Shown: piece after piece, positions 1 to 8,737 of the stretch
Numbering within the stretch: the stretch's first letter is position 1
Layout of the letters: the number at the start of each line of letters is the position of its first letter
From: Citroniella saccharovorans
GTDB lineage: Bacteria > Bacillota > Clostridia > Tissierellales > Peptoniphilaceae
Direction: 5' to 3'
NCBI RefSeq assembly: GCF_035481615.1
Contig: NZ_JAYKOT010000003.1
Coordinates: 1,178,001-1,242,000 of the forward strand
Length of the DNA: 64,000 nt
The notes under the pieces: model-generated
Told to the model about the DNA's origin: nothing
The model's database searches: none
Seen by the model: only the letters and a program-made list of their open reading frames with translations
Program-made: the position numbers and the translations under genes

Positions 1-1034
1 GTTTCAAGTTCCTTGTAAAGCCTGCTTCTTATTTGTCTAGATGTAACAAACTTTCCTTCTCTACCTGCAAAAGGTGATGTATTTACTGAAAATTTTACAG
101 CAAGAGTAGGCTCAGATATTTTTACAAATTCTAGTGGACTATCATCTTCTGGATCTGTAAGAGTATCTCCTATATTTATTCCCTCAACGCCAGATAAGGC
201 AACTATGTTACCAGCTGAGGATGATTGAACCTCAACTCTTTTTAAGCCTTCAAATTCATATATCTTAGTTATGTGAATCTTCTTTCTTTTATCTTTTTCG
301 TTGTGATTTACTATTAAAAGCTCATCTCCAACCTTAACCTTGCCTGAATTTATTTTTCCAATACCAATTCTACCAACATAGTCATTAAAGTCAGTAGTAG
401 ATATTAGAAGTTTAAATAAGGCATTTTCATCTCCTTCTGGTTCTGGAATATAGGAAATAATTTTATCTAGTAGATCATTCATATTTTCCTTTGGCTCATC
501 TAAACTACTTGAAGCCCATCCATTTCTAGCTGAAGCGTAGATAAATGGAGAATCAAGATAGGATTCATCAGCATCCATTTGTATAAATAAACTTAGAATC
601 TCATCTTCAACTTCAGCAACCCTAGCTTCCTTTCTGTCAACTTTATTTATACATACAAGAACTGGTAGTTTAAGTTCAAAAGCTTTAGAAAGTACAAACT
701 TAGTTTGAGGCATTGGTCCTTCAAATGCATCTACAACAAGTACAACTCCATCAGCCATTTTTAAAACACGCTCAACTTCTCCTCCAAAGTCAGCATGGCC
801 CGGCGTATCAATAATATTTATTTTGTAGTCCTTATATAAAACTGCAGTATTTTTTGAAAGAATTGTAATTCCTCTTTCTTTTTCTATATCTCCAGAGTCC
901 ATTACCCTATCTTTTACAGCTTCATTTTCTCTAAAAACTCCAGATGATCTTAAAATACCATCAACTAGAGTAGTCTTGCCATGATCAACGTGGGCAACAA
1001 TTGCCACATTCCTAATTTTATCTTTTTTCATCAT
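1..1034 (-). CDS. typA: GTP-binding protein BipA/TypA, N-terminal part (cut by window edge)
   Basis: Translating the minus strand from 1034 gives an uninterrupted frame that runs off the left edge. It opens with two consecutive ATG codons (1034 and 1031) behind an AGAAAGG ribosome site. The P-loop AHVDHGKTT, switch region RGITI, DTPGHADF and NKVD show a translational GTPase. The spacing, the insert and the domain 2 sequence match BipA/TypA rather than EF-G or LepA. BipA is a ribosome-associated GTPase involved in 50S assembly and stress or cold adaptation. About 344 residues of the usual ~610 are visible, so the C-terminal domains lie outside the window. No frame breaks were seen. Confidence 0.93.
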   Translation of the reverse strand, partial: MMKKDKIRNVAIVAHVDHGKTTLVDGILRSSGVFRENEAVKDRVMDSGDIEKERGITILSKNTAVLYKDYKINIIDTPGHADFGGEVERVLKMADGVVLVVDAFEGPMPQTKFVLSKAFELKLPVLVCINKVDRKEARVAEVEDEILSLFIQMDADESYLDSPFIYASARNGWASSSLDEPKENMNDLLDKIISYIPEPEGDENALFKLLISTTDFNDYVGRIGIGKINSGKVKVGDELLIVNHNEKDKRKKIHITKIYEFEGLKRVEVQSSSAGNIVALSGVEGINIGDTLTDPEDDSPLEFVKISEPTLAVKFSVNTSPFAGREGKFVTSRQIRSRLYKELE

Positions 1035-1140
1035 AATAACCTTTCTATAAATTAACTTTTCCATCTAATTTTATCAAAAATATCGAAAGTATTCAATTTT
1101 GTTATTTAATATTTTAAAAATATTCCTAAAGCTTAGTAGT

Positions 1141-1182
1141 CTCAAAAATAAAAGCAAATGACCAAATGGATTAGTCATTTGC
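1141..1182 (-). terminator. Intrinsic terminator of pgi
   Basis: A 9-bp inverted repeat (GCAAATGAC/GTCATTTGC, 1154-1162 and 1174-1182) lies 40 nt past the pgi stop. On the minus strand it is followed by a U-rich tail (TTTATTTTT). Confidence 0.8.
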
Positions 1183-1221
1183 AAAAATAAATCTATCTTA
1201 ACTATTAAAAATTTTTTTAAT

Positions 1222-2487
1222 TTAATCTCTACCTAGTAATTTAAACATATTTTTCTTATATGCCTCAACTCCTGGTTGATCAAAAGGATTGACTCCCTCA
1301 ATATAAGCTGAAATTGCACAGGAAATCATAAAGAAATAAATAAGTTTACCTAGATTATATTCATCTAATGAAGGTAGATTAATAACAATATTTGGGCAAA
1401 GTCCATCTACATGGGCCTGGATAACACCTTCTTTAGCCTTGTTTTGAACATAAGAAAAGTTCTTTCCTTGGAGATAATTTAAATTATCTAAATTTTCTTC
1501 ATCATAAGGAATCGCCATATCAAACTTTTCCTCTTCAATATATATAATGGTTTCAAAAATATTTCTCTTTCCATCTTGAATAAGCTGACCAATTGAATGA
1601 AGATCAGTTGTAAAAGTTGCAGAAGCTGGGAATATCCCAAGTCCATCCTTTCCTTCTGATTCTCCGAAAAGCTGCTTTAGCCACTCTTTTATATAATTTA
1701 ATTTTGGTTCGTATGATGCAAATATCTCTATATCTTTACCAGCCTCTCTATATTGCTGTCTAAGAGCGGCATATCTTAGAGCATTATTTTCTTTAAATAA
1801 AACTGTGTACTCCTTAGATGCTGTAAGTGCCCCAGAGAGAAGCTCTCTGATATTTAATCCAGCTGCCGCAATAGGAATTAGACCAACATCAGTTAGAACT
1901 GAGTATCTTCCGCCAATATCTGAAGGAACTACAAACTTTTCAAGTCCCATATTATCTGCTAAAGTTTTTAAAGCTCCCTTTTCCCTGTCAGTTGTAACAA
2001 TAATCCTTTCTCTTAATTCATCTTTATTATACTTGGTTTCAAGAAGCTTACGAACAGCTCTAAAAGTTAAGGCTGGCTCCAGAGTAGTTCCGGACTTAGA
2101 GATAACATTAACGTAAAAATCTTTATCTTGTAAGTATTCAATTAATTCAACAAGTCTTTGAGGAGAAAGATCGCAGCCTGCAAAAATAACTTCAAAATTT
2201 TCTTTTTTATATGTCTTTTTTAAAGCTTCTATAACAGCCCTTGCCCCAAGATAAGATCCTCCTATTCCAATAACAACTAAAACATCCGCATTTTTTCTCA
2301 TTTTGGCTGCAAGTTTTTCAATCCTAACAATATTATCTTCATTGATATTTTTAGGTAATTCTACCCATCCTGTAAATTCACTGCCTTTTCCATTTTTATT
2401 AATTAATTTTTCTAAAGATTCTAAAGCATCATTTACATATTTTTCTTTTAACTTGTCAGCCCTACTTAAATCAACTTTTAACTCCAT
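1222..2487 (-). CDS. pgi: Glucose-6-phosphate isomerase
   Basis: This enzyme interconverts glucose-6-phosphate and fructose-6-phosphate in cytoplasmic glycolysis and gluconeogenesis. The 421-residue protein shows both PGI signatures: GRYSVLTDVGL at about 193-203 and GVNPFDQPGVEAYKKN near the C-terminus. It also has the sugar-phosphate (SIS-like) loops GIGGSYLGAR (74-83) and SKSGTT (130-135). It is slightly shorter than the ~450-residue Bacillus form, with no key motif missing. The start is the ATG just downstream of the PP2C gene (3-nt gap), so the two are probably co-transcribed. A terminator follows. Confidence 0.96.
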   Translation of the reverse strand: MELKVDLSRADKLKEKYVNDALESLEKLINKNGKGSEFTGWVELPKNINEDNIVRIEKLAAKMRKNADVLVVIGIGGSYLGARAVIEALKKTYKKENFEVIFAGCDLSPQRLVELIEYLQDKDFYVNVISKSGTTLEPALTFRAVRKLLETKYNKDELRERIIVTTDREKGALKTLADNMGLEKFVVPSDIGGRYSVLTDVGLIPIAAAGLNIRELLSGALTASKEYTVLFKENNALRYAALRQQYREAGKDIEIFASYEPKLNYIKEWLKQLFGESEGKDGLGIFPASATFTTDLHSIGQLIQDGKRNIFETIIYIEEEKFDMAIPYDEENLDNLNYLQGKNFSYVQNKAKEGVIQAHVDGLCPNIVINLPSLDEYNLGKLIYFFMISCAISAYIEGVNPFDQPGVEAYKKNMFKLLGRD

Positions 2488-2490
2488 TTT

Positions 2491-3618
2491 TTACTCTCCT
2501 ATTTTTAAAACTAATATTGCAATATCATCTGAAATTGTATTCCAAGAAAAATCAGATGTACCTATCAATATATTTTCTATTACATTGCCTTTTTTTTCAA
2601 CAGATTCCATAATTCTATGAGTTCCATACTCTTCATTTTCATAATTTTTAAATTCCACAAGTCCATCCGTATAAAGCACCAGCCTATCTCCAGAATTTAA
2701 AGTTACCTGTGCCTCTTTATATTCATAATCAGGTAAAATATTTGAAATAGGAAGCCCAGTTATGTCTAAAAATTCAGTTTTATTGGATCTTTTTACAATT
2801 GGTGGAGCATTGTGACCAGCATTTGAGTAGGTTAATGTCTTTTCCTTTTTAGAATAAATAGCGAAAAATCCAGTTAAATATATACTATCATCAAGCTGAA
2901 GATTTTGAAATCTAGTTTTTAGTTCTCCCATTACTAATTTAGTACTTGTAGTACCATAATCCTCTACAATATCTAAAAATGAAATCTTAACAAAAACAGT
3001 AAGCATAGCAGCTGAGATACCATGGCCCACAACATCTGCAATATATATGCCCAGTTTATCATCATCTATTTTAAAAACATCGAAAATATCTCCAGATAAA
3101 TGTTCAGACGGCCTATATATATAATCAAAATATGAACCGTTAATAACTCTTTTCTTAGGAAGAAGAGTGTGCTGGATTTTGTTTGCAAGAGCAATGTCGT
3201 AGGCAACTTTTTTGTGTGTTTTAAAAAGTGACCTTCTTATTCCCAGTTCATTTTCAATATCACTAAAAACCTCAACAGCTCCAATTACTTCATTTTTCCT
3301 ATTAAAAATAGGTGATGATTTAACCTTCATAGCCCTGTCATTTAAAAGAATTTCCTTGGATTGAGCTTTTTTAGTTTTAAATGTAAAAGAAGAAAAAGAT
3401 TCTGGCAGGGTCTCTATAATTTCTTCGCCCAAATTTGACAATTCAACAGAGTATTTTAAATCAATGGCAAATTCATTTGCCATCTTTTTATTGATAAAAA
3501 TAGTCCTCTCATCTCTATCAACAACTCTTACCCAATCGTCCATGGCGTTGAGAATCCCAAAGTCGACTTTTTCTTTTAGAAAAATATCTTCACTAAAGTC
3601 CTTAATCATCTCTTCCAT
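2491..3618 (-). CDS. PAS-domain PP2C/SpoIIE-type serine phosphatase (RsbU-like)
   Basis: The 375-residue protein has a PAS-like sensor at about residues 20-125 and a short linker. A SpoIIE/RsbU PP2C phosphatase domain follows, with metal-binding motifs SGDIFDVF, IADVVGHGISAAML, YSNAGHNAPP, LYTDGLVEF and SDDIAILVL in the family order. There are no transmembrane segments, so it is cytoplasmic. In this family the phosphatase dephosphorylates an anti-sigma antagonist (STAS protein) in response to the sensory input. No STAS gene is in the window, but an RsbW-like kinase lies at 49150-49533. The gene sits 2 nt after the THUMP methyltransferase and 3 nt before pgi. Which signal PAS senses cannot be read from the sequence. 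Confidence 0.87.
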   Translation of the reverse strand: MEEMIKDFSEDIFLKEKVDFGILNAMDDWVRVVDRDERTIFINKKMANEFAIDLKYSVELSNLGEEIIETLPESFSSFTFKTKKAQSKEILLNDRAMKVKSSPIFNRKNEVIGAVEVFSDIENELGIRRSLFKTHKKVAYDIALANKIQHTLLPKKRVINGSYFDYIYRPSEHLSGDIFDVFKIDDDKLGIYIADVVGHGISAAMLTVFVKISFLDIVEDYGTTSTKLVMGELKTRFQNLQLDDSIYLTGFFAIYSKKEKTLTYSNAGHNAPPIVKRSNKTEFLDITGLPISNILPDYEYKEAQVTLNSGDRLVLYTDGLVEFKNYENEEYGTHRIMESVEKKGNVIENILIGTSDFSWNTISDDIAILVLKIGE

Positions 3619-3620
3619 AA

Positions 3621-4784
3621 TTAAACCTCTTTTGGCTTGTTGCCGTAGTATTGGTAGTAATTAGTTTTAATCTTACCATTATATAACTTTCTCTTCCTGT
3701 CTGCTTTTCTTCCAAAAAAATGCTCAAATTCATCAAAAGATGTTAAAAAATAAAGGCTGAGATTTTTAAACTTACTAAACTTTTCACCCAAATCAATTGA
3801 AAGTTTTTCAATTTCTTTCTCTTCACCCAATCTAACACCATAAGGAGGATTTGAAATGAGAACAGAGTGGTCATCTCTTAAATCTAATTTTCTAAAATCT
3901 TTAACAAAAAATCTAATGTCATCTTCTAGCCCGAGCCTTGAAGCATTATCTTTAGCCTTTATTATTTGCCACTTGTCGATATCAGAGGCTATTATACTAA
4001 GTTTTTTATCAAAATCTATTTTAGACATTGCTTCACTTCTAGCTTCTTCGTAAGCCTTGTCAAAGCCTAAATTATCCCAATACATGAAATCAAACTCCCT
4101 ATCAAGTCCAGGAGCAATATTTCTTTTTATCATAGCAGCTTCAATTGGAATAGTTCCAGACCCGCAAAAAGGGTCAATCAAAGTTCTTTTTTGATCCAGA
4201 CTATAAAAAGACAGATAAACTAAAGCCGCTGCCAAAGTTTCTTTAAGCGGAGCATCTCCCGCCCTAGTTCTATATCCTCTTCTATGAAGTCCTCTTCCAG
4301 ATGTGTCAAGAGTTATGGTAGCTATGTCACTATTAAGATCTATTTCAAGCTGGTATCTAGGTCCATCTTCATTTACCCAATCAGTTTTATATTCACTTTT
4401 TAGCCTTTCAGCAATTGCTTTTTTTACAATTCTCTGGGAATCTGAAATAGAAAAAAGTTTAGACTTATAACTCTTGCCATTAACTGGAAAAGCTCCTCCT
4501 TTTTTAATAATATCCATCCAATTAAAACTATAGGTTTTATCAAAAAGCTCTTCAAAGCTTGTAGTCTTAAAACTTGTTAAGGCTATATAGACTCTTTCTG
4601 CGCACCTTAGATTTATATTTAGTCTTGCAATATCATTTGCTGTTCCTTCAAGTTCAATTTTTCTATCTGAAACTTTAAGCTTGTCATAGCCAAGAGAAAA
4701 TAGCTCTCTTTTTACAACTGCTTCCAGGCCAAAATTTGTAGTTATAATTATCTTGTATTTGTGATTTAAATTTAAATTTTCCAT
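3621..4784 (-). CDS. THUMP-domain class I SAM-dependent RNA methyltransferase (RlmL/YpsC family)
   Basis: The 387-residue protein has an N-terminal ferredoxin-like plus THUMP RNA-binding region (about 10-155). A Rossmann methyltransferase domain follows, with the SAM motif IDPFCGSGTIPIEAA and the N6-adenine or N2-guanine methylation motif SNPPYGVRLG. Length and order match the Firmicute YpsC/RlmL-N family, which modifies 23S rRNA. The exact target base is not shown by the sequence. The start at 4784 fits family N-termini, but no Shine-Dalgarno precedes it and a TGTTATAAT extended -10 ends 6 nt before the ATG (see findings). Confidence 0.9.
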   Translation of the reverse strand: MENLNLNHKYKIIITTNFGLEAVVKRELFSLGYDKLKVSDRKIELEGTANDIARLNINLRCAERVYIALTSFKTTSFEELFDKTYSFNWMDIIKKGGAFPVNGKSYKSKLFSISDSQRIVKKAIAERLKSEYKTDWVNEDGPRYQLEIDLNSDIATITLDTSGRGLHRRGYRTRAGDAPLKETLAAALVYLSFYSLDQKRTLIDPFCGSGTIPIEAAMIKRNIAPGLDREFDFMYWDNLGFDKAYEEARSEAMSKIDFDKKLSIIASDIDKWQIIKAKDNASRLGLEDDIRFFVKDFRKLDLRDDHSVLISNPPYGVRLGEEKEIEKLSIDLGEKFSKFKNLSLYFLTSFDEFEHFFGRKADRKRKLYNGKIKTNYYQYYGNKPKEV

Positions 4785-4790
4785 ACTTTT

Positions 4791-4799
4791 ATTATAACA
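4791..4799 (-). promoter_or_regulatory. Extended -10 promoter (TGTTATAAT) of the THUMP methyltransferase
   Basis: A perfect extended -10 hexamer lies at 4791-4799 on the minus strand, with no good -35. Only six bases (AAAAGT) separate it from the ATG at 4784. The transcript would therefore start at or within a base or two of the start codon. Confidence 0.6.
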
Positions 4800-4853
4800 T
4801 ACTGTACTTAAAATTAATCGAAAGTATATATAAATATTTAGTAGATTATCATA

Positions 4854-4897
4854 TAAAAAAAGAGATAGAAAAATCCATAAAAGAATTTTCTATCTCT
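4854..4897 (-). terminator. Intrinsic terminator of hutD/proS transcript
   Basis: A 12-bp perfect stem (AGAGATAGAAAA/TTTTCTATCTCT, 4861-4872 and 4886-4897) lies 18 nt past the hutD stop. On the minus strand it is followed by seven T residues. Confidence 0.9.
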
Positions 4898-4914
4898 TTG
4901 TAATTGATTTTATC

Positions 4915-5445
4915 TTATTTTTCAAATTCAGCTAGAAAAAATTTACCGCTCAAACTAATTTTTTCTTCATTCTCAATATATACAGAGTTAAGCTCCTTTA
5001 TATCTTCATTATTTAATTGAGAATCTTCAAAGGCTGTTAAAATATAAGCTTTATTTAAAGCTAAAGGAAAAATCTCTCCTTTTTTTTCAATAGCCATAAG
5101 TTTAGCGTTTATATTATTTTTATAAATTAAATTAAAATCCCTAACTTTTCCAAAAGATTTTACCTTATCTTCACCAGAAAACTTAAAAATTTCAAATGGT
5201 TTAAGATTTCTTTCTTCTCCATTAACTAAAAGCTTAAGAGGATTATCAAAAGTAGAAATATATCTTGTATAGGAAGAATAATCTGAGAAAGTTGACTCTT
5301 CCACTTCTGTAGTTGCAGTAGACACTCTTATAGAAAAATTTCTTTCTCCTACACTTGCATTTTCGGGATAAATAAATATTTCAGATGTAAGGCCTCCAGA
5401 CCACTTAGTATCCTTGTAATCTTTGAAGGTAATTTTTTTAATCAT
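4915..5445 (-). CDS. HutD/Ves family cupin protein
   Basis: The 176-residue protein is cytoplasmic. The N-terminal motif WSGGLTSEIFIYP, followed by the RVSTATTEVEESTFS region, is typical of the HutD/Ves family, a double beta-barrel of unclear biochemical role. HutD is linked elsewhere to regulation of histidine utilisation, and Ves to cold response in E. coli. No other hut genes are nearby. It overlaps the end of proS by 8 nt (5438-5445), so it is translated from the proS transcript and ends at a strong terminator. Confidence 0.85.
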   Translation of the reverse strand: MIKKITFKDYKDTKWSGGLTSEIFIYPENASVGERNFSIRVSTATTEVEESTFSDYSSYTRYISTFDNPLKLLVNGEERNLKPFEIFKFSGEDKVKSFGKVRDFNLIYKNNINAKLMAIEKKGEIFPLALNKAYILTAFEDSQLNNEDIKELNSVYIENEEKISLSGKFFLAEFEK

Positions 5446-7153
5446 TTAGAGCCTCATCTTTTAATTTTAATATCTTTTCAATTGCTTCAGATCTAAGTAA
5501 AACTTCATTTTCCCTTTCCTTCCTAGTAGAAAACTCAACCTTACCTTCTTTTGCAAGCTTACCAACAGTAATTCTTAAAGGAATTCCAATAAGGTCCCTA
5601 TCGGCGAATTTTATTCCAGCTCTTTCCTTTCTATCATCAAGCATGGCATCAACTCCCCTAGACTTAAGCTCATTATATATTTCTTCTCCAAGTTTTAATT
5701 GATCCTCATCCTTATTATTTATAATAGTAACTATAGCTTCATAAGGAGCAACAGCAATTGGCCAAATAATACCATCATCATCGTGATTTTGTTCAATAAT
5801 TGCAGTTACAGATCTAGTAACGCCAATTCCATAAGATCCCATATAAAAATTAACTTCCTTACCATTTTCATCTAAGAAAGAAGCATGTAAGGGTTTAGAG
5901 TATTTTTCTCCAAATAAAAAGATATTTCCTACTTCAATTCCCCTTTTGAATTTTAATTTTTTACCACACTCTGGGCAAATATCTCCTTCCTTTGCACAAA
6001 GAAGATCCTCTGCGACCTCTCCCTCAAAGTCTCTTGAATAATTCACATTCTTATAATGGTAATTTGTTTTATTTGCACCGGTGATTAAATTATTAATTTT
6101 TGTAACAGACCTGTCGATAATTACCCTAACTCCATCTTTTAAGCCTACAGGTCCAGTAAAACCAGGTTCAGCTCCACTTACCCTAACAATATCATCTCTT
6201 TCAGCCATGGATATAAGGTGTTCAGGAACCTTTAAGTAGGAAACAAGCTTAGCCATATTAAGCTCCCTATCCCCAGGAATAAATACAATTGTAGGCTCTC
6301 CATCTACAATCAAATCAACAGCCTTTAGGCACTTCTTAGGATCTTTTTCAAAAAACTTACTTATATCTTCAATAGTTTTTAAATCTTCAGTCAAAACTTC
6401 TTCAAGCTCTAACATATCTTCATGAGATTCTTGGACTACAACCTTAGCTTTCTCATCAGTAGCTGCATAAGAACATTCTTCACAAAAAGCAATAACACCT
6501 TCTCCAGTTTCAGATAGGGCTATAAACTCGTGGGACATATCTCCTCCCATAGCTCCAGAATCTCCTTCAACAATCTTATAATCAAGTTTTAGTCTATCAA
6601 AAACTTTTTCATAGGCCTTCCACTGACCCTTGTAAGACTCTAAGCCAGTTTCTCTACAAGTATCAAATGAATAAGCATCTTTCATTAGAAACTCTCTAGC
6701 TCTATTAATTCCAAATCTTGGTCTTTTTTCATCCCTATACTTAGTTTGAATTTGATAGATTACAAGTGGAAGCTGCTTGTAAGATTTTACCTCATCCCTA
6801 ATAAGAGTAGTGAAATATTCTTCAGCAGTTGGTCCAAGACAAAAATCTCTATCATTCCTATCCTTTAATTTAAACATTTCTGGGCCAAAAACTTGCCACC
6901 TGCCAGACTCTTCCCAAATTTCCTTTGGCTGAATAGCTGACATTAGTATCTCCTGTGCTCCAGAATTATCCATCTCTTCCCTAACAATTTTTTCAATTTT
7001 TTTAACAACCCTAAGTCCAAGTGGAAGATAAGAATAAATTCCAGATGCAGATTTTCTAATCATACCAGCCCTAAGTAAAAACTTGTGACTGGCAACTTCT
7101 GCATCTCCTGGAGTTTCCTTAAGTGTTGGCATATACATTTTTGACATTCTCAT
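5438..7153 (-). CDS. proS: Prolyl-tRNA synthetase, bacterial (ProS type 1)
   Basis: The 571-residue class II synthetase charges tRNA-Pro with proline. Motif 1 surrounds the LPLGLRVVKKIEKIVREEM region, and motif 2 is YRDEKRPRFGINRAREFLMKD. The INS editing insertion lies at about 225-390. The anticodon-binding domain ends the protein. The start ATG at 7153 sits behind AGGAGG with 7-nt spacing. Expression is controlled by the proline T-box leader directly upstream (7160-7388). HutD follows with an 8-nt overlap. Confidence 0.97.
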   Translation of the reverse strand: MRMSKMYMPTLKETPGDAEVASHKFLLRAGMIRKSASGIYSYLPLGLRVVKKIEKIVREEMDNSGAQEILMSAIQPKEIWEESGRWQVFGPEMFKLKDRNDRDFCLGPTAEEYFTTLIRDEVKSYKQLPLVIYQIQTKYRDEKRPRFGINRAREFLMKDAYSFDTCRETGLESYKGQWKAYEKVFDRLKLDYKIVEGDSGAMGGDMSHEFIALSETGEGVIAFCEECSYAATDEKAKVVVQESHEDMLELEEVLTEDLKTIEDISKFFEKDPKKCLKAVDLIVDGEPTIVFIPGDRELNMAKLVSYLKVPEHLISMAERDDIVRVSGAEPGFTGPVGLKDGVRVIIDRSVTKINNLITGANKTNYHYKNVNYSRDFEGEVAEDLLCAKEGDICPECGKKLKFKRGIEVGNIFLFGEKYSKPLHASFLDENGKEVNFYMGSYGIGVTRSVTAIIEQNHDDDGIIWPIAVAPYEAIVTIINNKDEDQLKLGEEIYNELKSRGVDAMLDDRKERAGIKFADRDLIGIPLRITVGKLAKEGKVEFSTRKERENEVLLRSEAIEKILKLKDEALND

Positions 7154-7159
7154 AAAATT

Positions 7160-7388
7160 ACCTCCTAAAAAATAAAAACTCTCATCTCATAAGAGACGAG
7201 AGTTAAAACAATCGCGGTACCACTCTAATAAAACCAAAAGGTTTCACTTTTAAAGCATAAAGCTGCTTAAAACTTGGCTACTCAAAAAGCAGGTTCAAAA
7301 TTCTAGTTTCCAGTAAGCTCTAACCACCCTTACCTCGCTGTAGGACTTAAAAAAATTTACTAGTCTTTCTTCATCATAGCTATTTATA
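7160..7388 (-). promoter_or_regulatory. Proline-specific T-box riboswitch leader of proS
   Basis: The minus strand carries the invariant T-box core (TGGTACCGCG, complement of 7213-7222). It also has a stem I region with an AGCGAGG-type element and a specifier-loop context GAA-CCT-GC, in which CCU at 7291-7293 is a proline codon. A terminator hairpin at 7177-7204 (AACTCTCGTCTC/GAGATGAGAGTT) is followed by a T-rich run just before the proS ribosome site. Uncharged tRNA-Pro would stabilise the antiterminator and allow proS transcription. The 5' boundary is approximate. Confidence 0.94.
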
Positions 7389-7394
7389 TCAAAT

Positions 7395-7403
7395 ATTATA
7401 ACA
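7395..7403 (-). promoter_or_regulatory. Promoter (extended -10 TGTTATAAT) of proS leader
   Basis: An extended -10 TGTTATAAT lies on the minus strand at 7395-7403, about 7 nt upstream of the predicted start of the T-box RNA. The -35 is poor (TAGAAA at 17 bp). Confidence 0.6.
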
Positions 7404-7504
7404 TAAAATTAAAATTCTTTCTAGTGAAATCTTAGTGGTATAAAAATATTAGTAAAAGCTTCTTATATTTTATTATAAATAACTTTTATTCTAAAATTTT
7501 CTAT

Positions 7505-7532
7505 GGTCTATGCCCTCTCCCAGCCCTAGACC
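7505..7532. other. GC-rich hairpin of unknown role
   Basis: A 6-bp inverted repeat (GGTCTA/TAGACC) encloses a 16-nt C-rich loop (G-rich on the minus strand) in an otherwise very AT-rich gap between the proS leader and the next gene. No U-tract follows on either strand, so it is not a typical terminator. Confidence 0.4.
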
Positions 7533-7564
7533 TACTTAAACAGGAAAAAAATCTATATAATCTA

Positions 7565-7981
7565 TCATTTTTTATTAAAGTTTAGATTATAAATATTATC
7601 ATATATTTCTTCATCTAGCTCCCAGATTCCTTCATAAGGTTTTTCTATATAGTACTTATCATCTTCTTTGTATAAATAAAGAGTTGTCGGATTTTCTTCA
7701 GGCTCTTTAGAATTAAATTGGATAAGTGTATAAATTTCAATATTAGTAGGTTCGTCATTTATACTTTTTTTCTTTGTTTTATTTGAATTTTCTTTAATTT
7801 CATCTAATAATAAAGATATTTTATCCCTATCCTTGATAGTATATATAGAATCCATAACATTAAGAGAAATTCCAATATCTTCTATCCTATCCAATTCTGG
7901 TAGTGGTATGTTTTTGCTGCTCTTACAAGCAGTTAAAAATATAAAGCAAAAAGTTATTGCAATTAGAATATTTCTTTTCAT
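7565..7981 (-). CDS. Small lipoprotein, DUF5301-like
   Basis: The start is the ATG at 7981 behind GGAGG with 8-nt spacing. A longer frame beginning at a TTG at 7996 would place the ribosome site inside the gene. The 138-residue product has a lipoprotein signal peptide (MKRNILIAITFCFIFLTAC) with lipobox LTAC, so it should be anchored outside the membrane. The mature part contains MDSIYTIKDRDKI and NDEPTNIEIYTLIQF-type motifs that resemble the small clostridial DUF5301 lipoproteins. Function is unknown. It stands alone, with gaps of about 170 bp or more on either side. Confidence 0.7.
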   Translation of the reverse strand: MKRNILIAITFCFIFLTACKSSKNIPLPELDRIEDIGISLNVMDSIYTIKDRDKISLLLDEIKENSNKTKKKSINDEPTNIEIYTLIQFNSKEPEENPTTLYLYKEDDKYYIEKPYEGIWELDEEIYDNIYNLNFNKK

Positions 7982-8151
7982 TATTTTATCCTCCAAAATT
8001 ATTGTAAGATTCTCTCACTTAAAGTCCTATATTAAAATAGACCTATAAATTTTTTAAAAGTTTATAAATTATTTTTTCAAAAGCACAAATATACATTTTA
8101 AAAGTTAATACTCCTAGAAAAAAGTAACTATATTCGTAAAATTCATAAAAG

Positions 8152-8688
8152 CTATCTCTCATCCAGGGCTTCTATTATCCTACCGATAAAGACAATATGT
8201 CCCTGCCAGCCTCCTTTATAATCAGGAAAAACCTTCGGCTTAGAAGAATAATAGTCTTTAATCTCATCTGCCATGCCCTCTTTAGAAAATTGATGCTGAT
8301 AAATCTTTTTACAAAGAAAAGTTAAGTTTGCTTCACTGTAAGTTACGCTTTTCCCTATTTTAACTGGGCTAAATCCACTAGCTTCTACTTTGTTAGTATC
8401 CCTACCAGAATGAGAACCCATATAGGCTAAAGCTTTTTTATATTTTTCTGGGAAAAAACTAACTGTAAATGTATCATTTTCTTTTAAAAACTCACTTGTA
8501 TATCTATCTGGGTGAACATAGATGGTAACCGTCTGAAAGCTTCTTCTCCCATCTCCCCAGATATTGCCAAGGCTTCCCCAGCCAAGAGTGCAGCTATTAA
8601 AATTATCAATTGTCCCTGCAGTTACTAAAGCCCAATTATCTTCAAACATTTTAAAAACTTCATATTTTTTTTCCTTTAAATTTTCCAT
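8152..8688 (-). CDS. Flavin reductase-like (FMN-binding split-barrel) protein
   Basis: The 178-residue cytoplasmic protein resembles the flavin reductase-like domain family: WALVTAG, NSCTLGWGSLGNIW, VTIYVHPDRYTSEFLKEN and FTVSFFPEKYKKAL. Such proteins bind FMN in a split beta-barrel dimer. In clostridia they are usually annotated as flavin reductase or flavoredoxin, and the electron partner is unknown. The ATG at 8688 has a GGAG ribosome site. The next gene upstream is ogt, 49 bp away. Confidence 0.82.
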   Translation of the reverse strand: MENLKEKKYEVFKMFEDNWALVTAGTIDNFNSCTLGWGSLGNIWGDGRRSFQTVTIYVHPDRYTSEFLKENDTFTVSFFPEKYKKALAYMGSHSGRDTNKVEASGFSPVKIGKSVTYSEANLTFLCKKIYQHQFSKEGMADEIKDYYSSKPKVFPDYKGGWQGHIVFIGRIIEALDER

Positions 8689-8737
8689 TTTCTATCTCCA
8701 AAAAATATTTTATAAAATATTTATACCCGATATTAAA

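Noticed and set aside
7982..7996. Upstream TTG start of the DUF5301 lipoprotein
   Set aside because: The GGAGG ribosome site would then be inside the coding region; the ATG at 7981 has ideal spacing and starts a normal lipoprotein signal.
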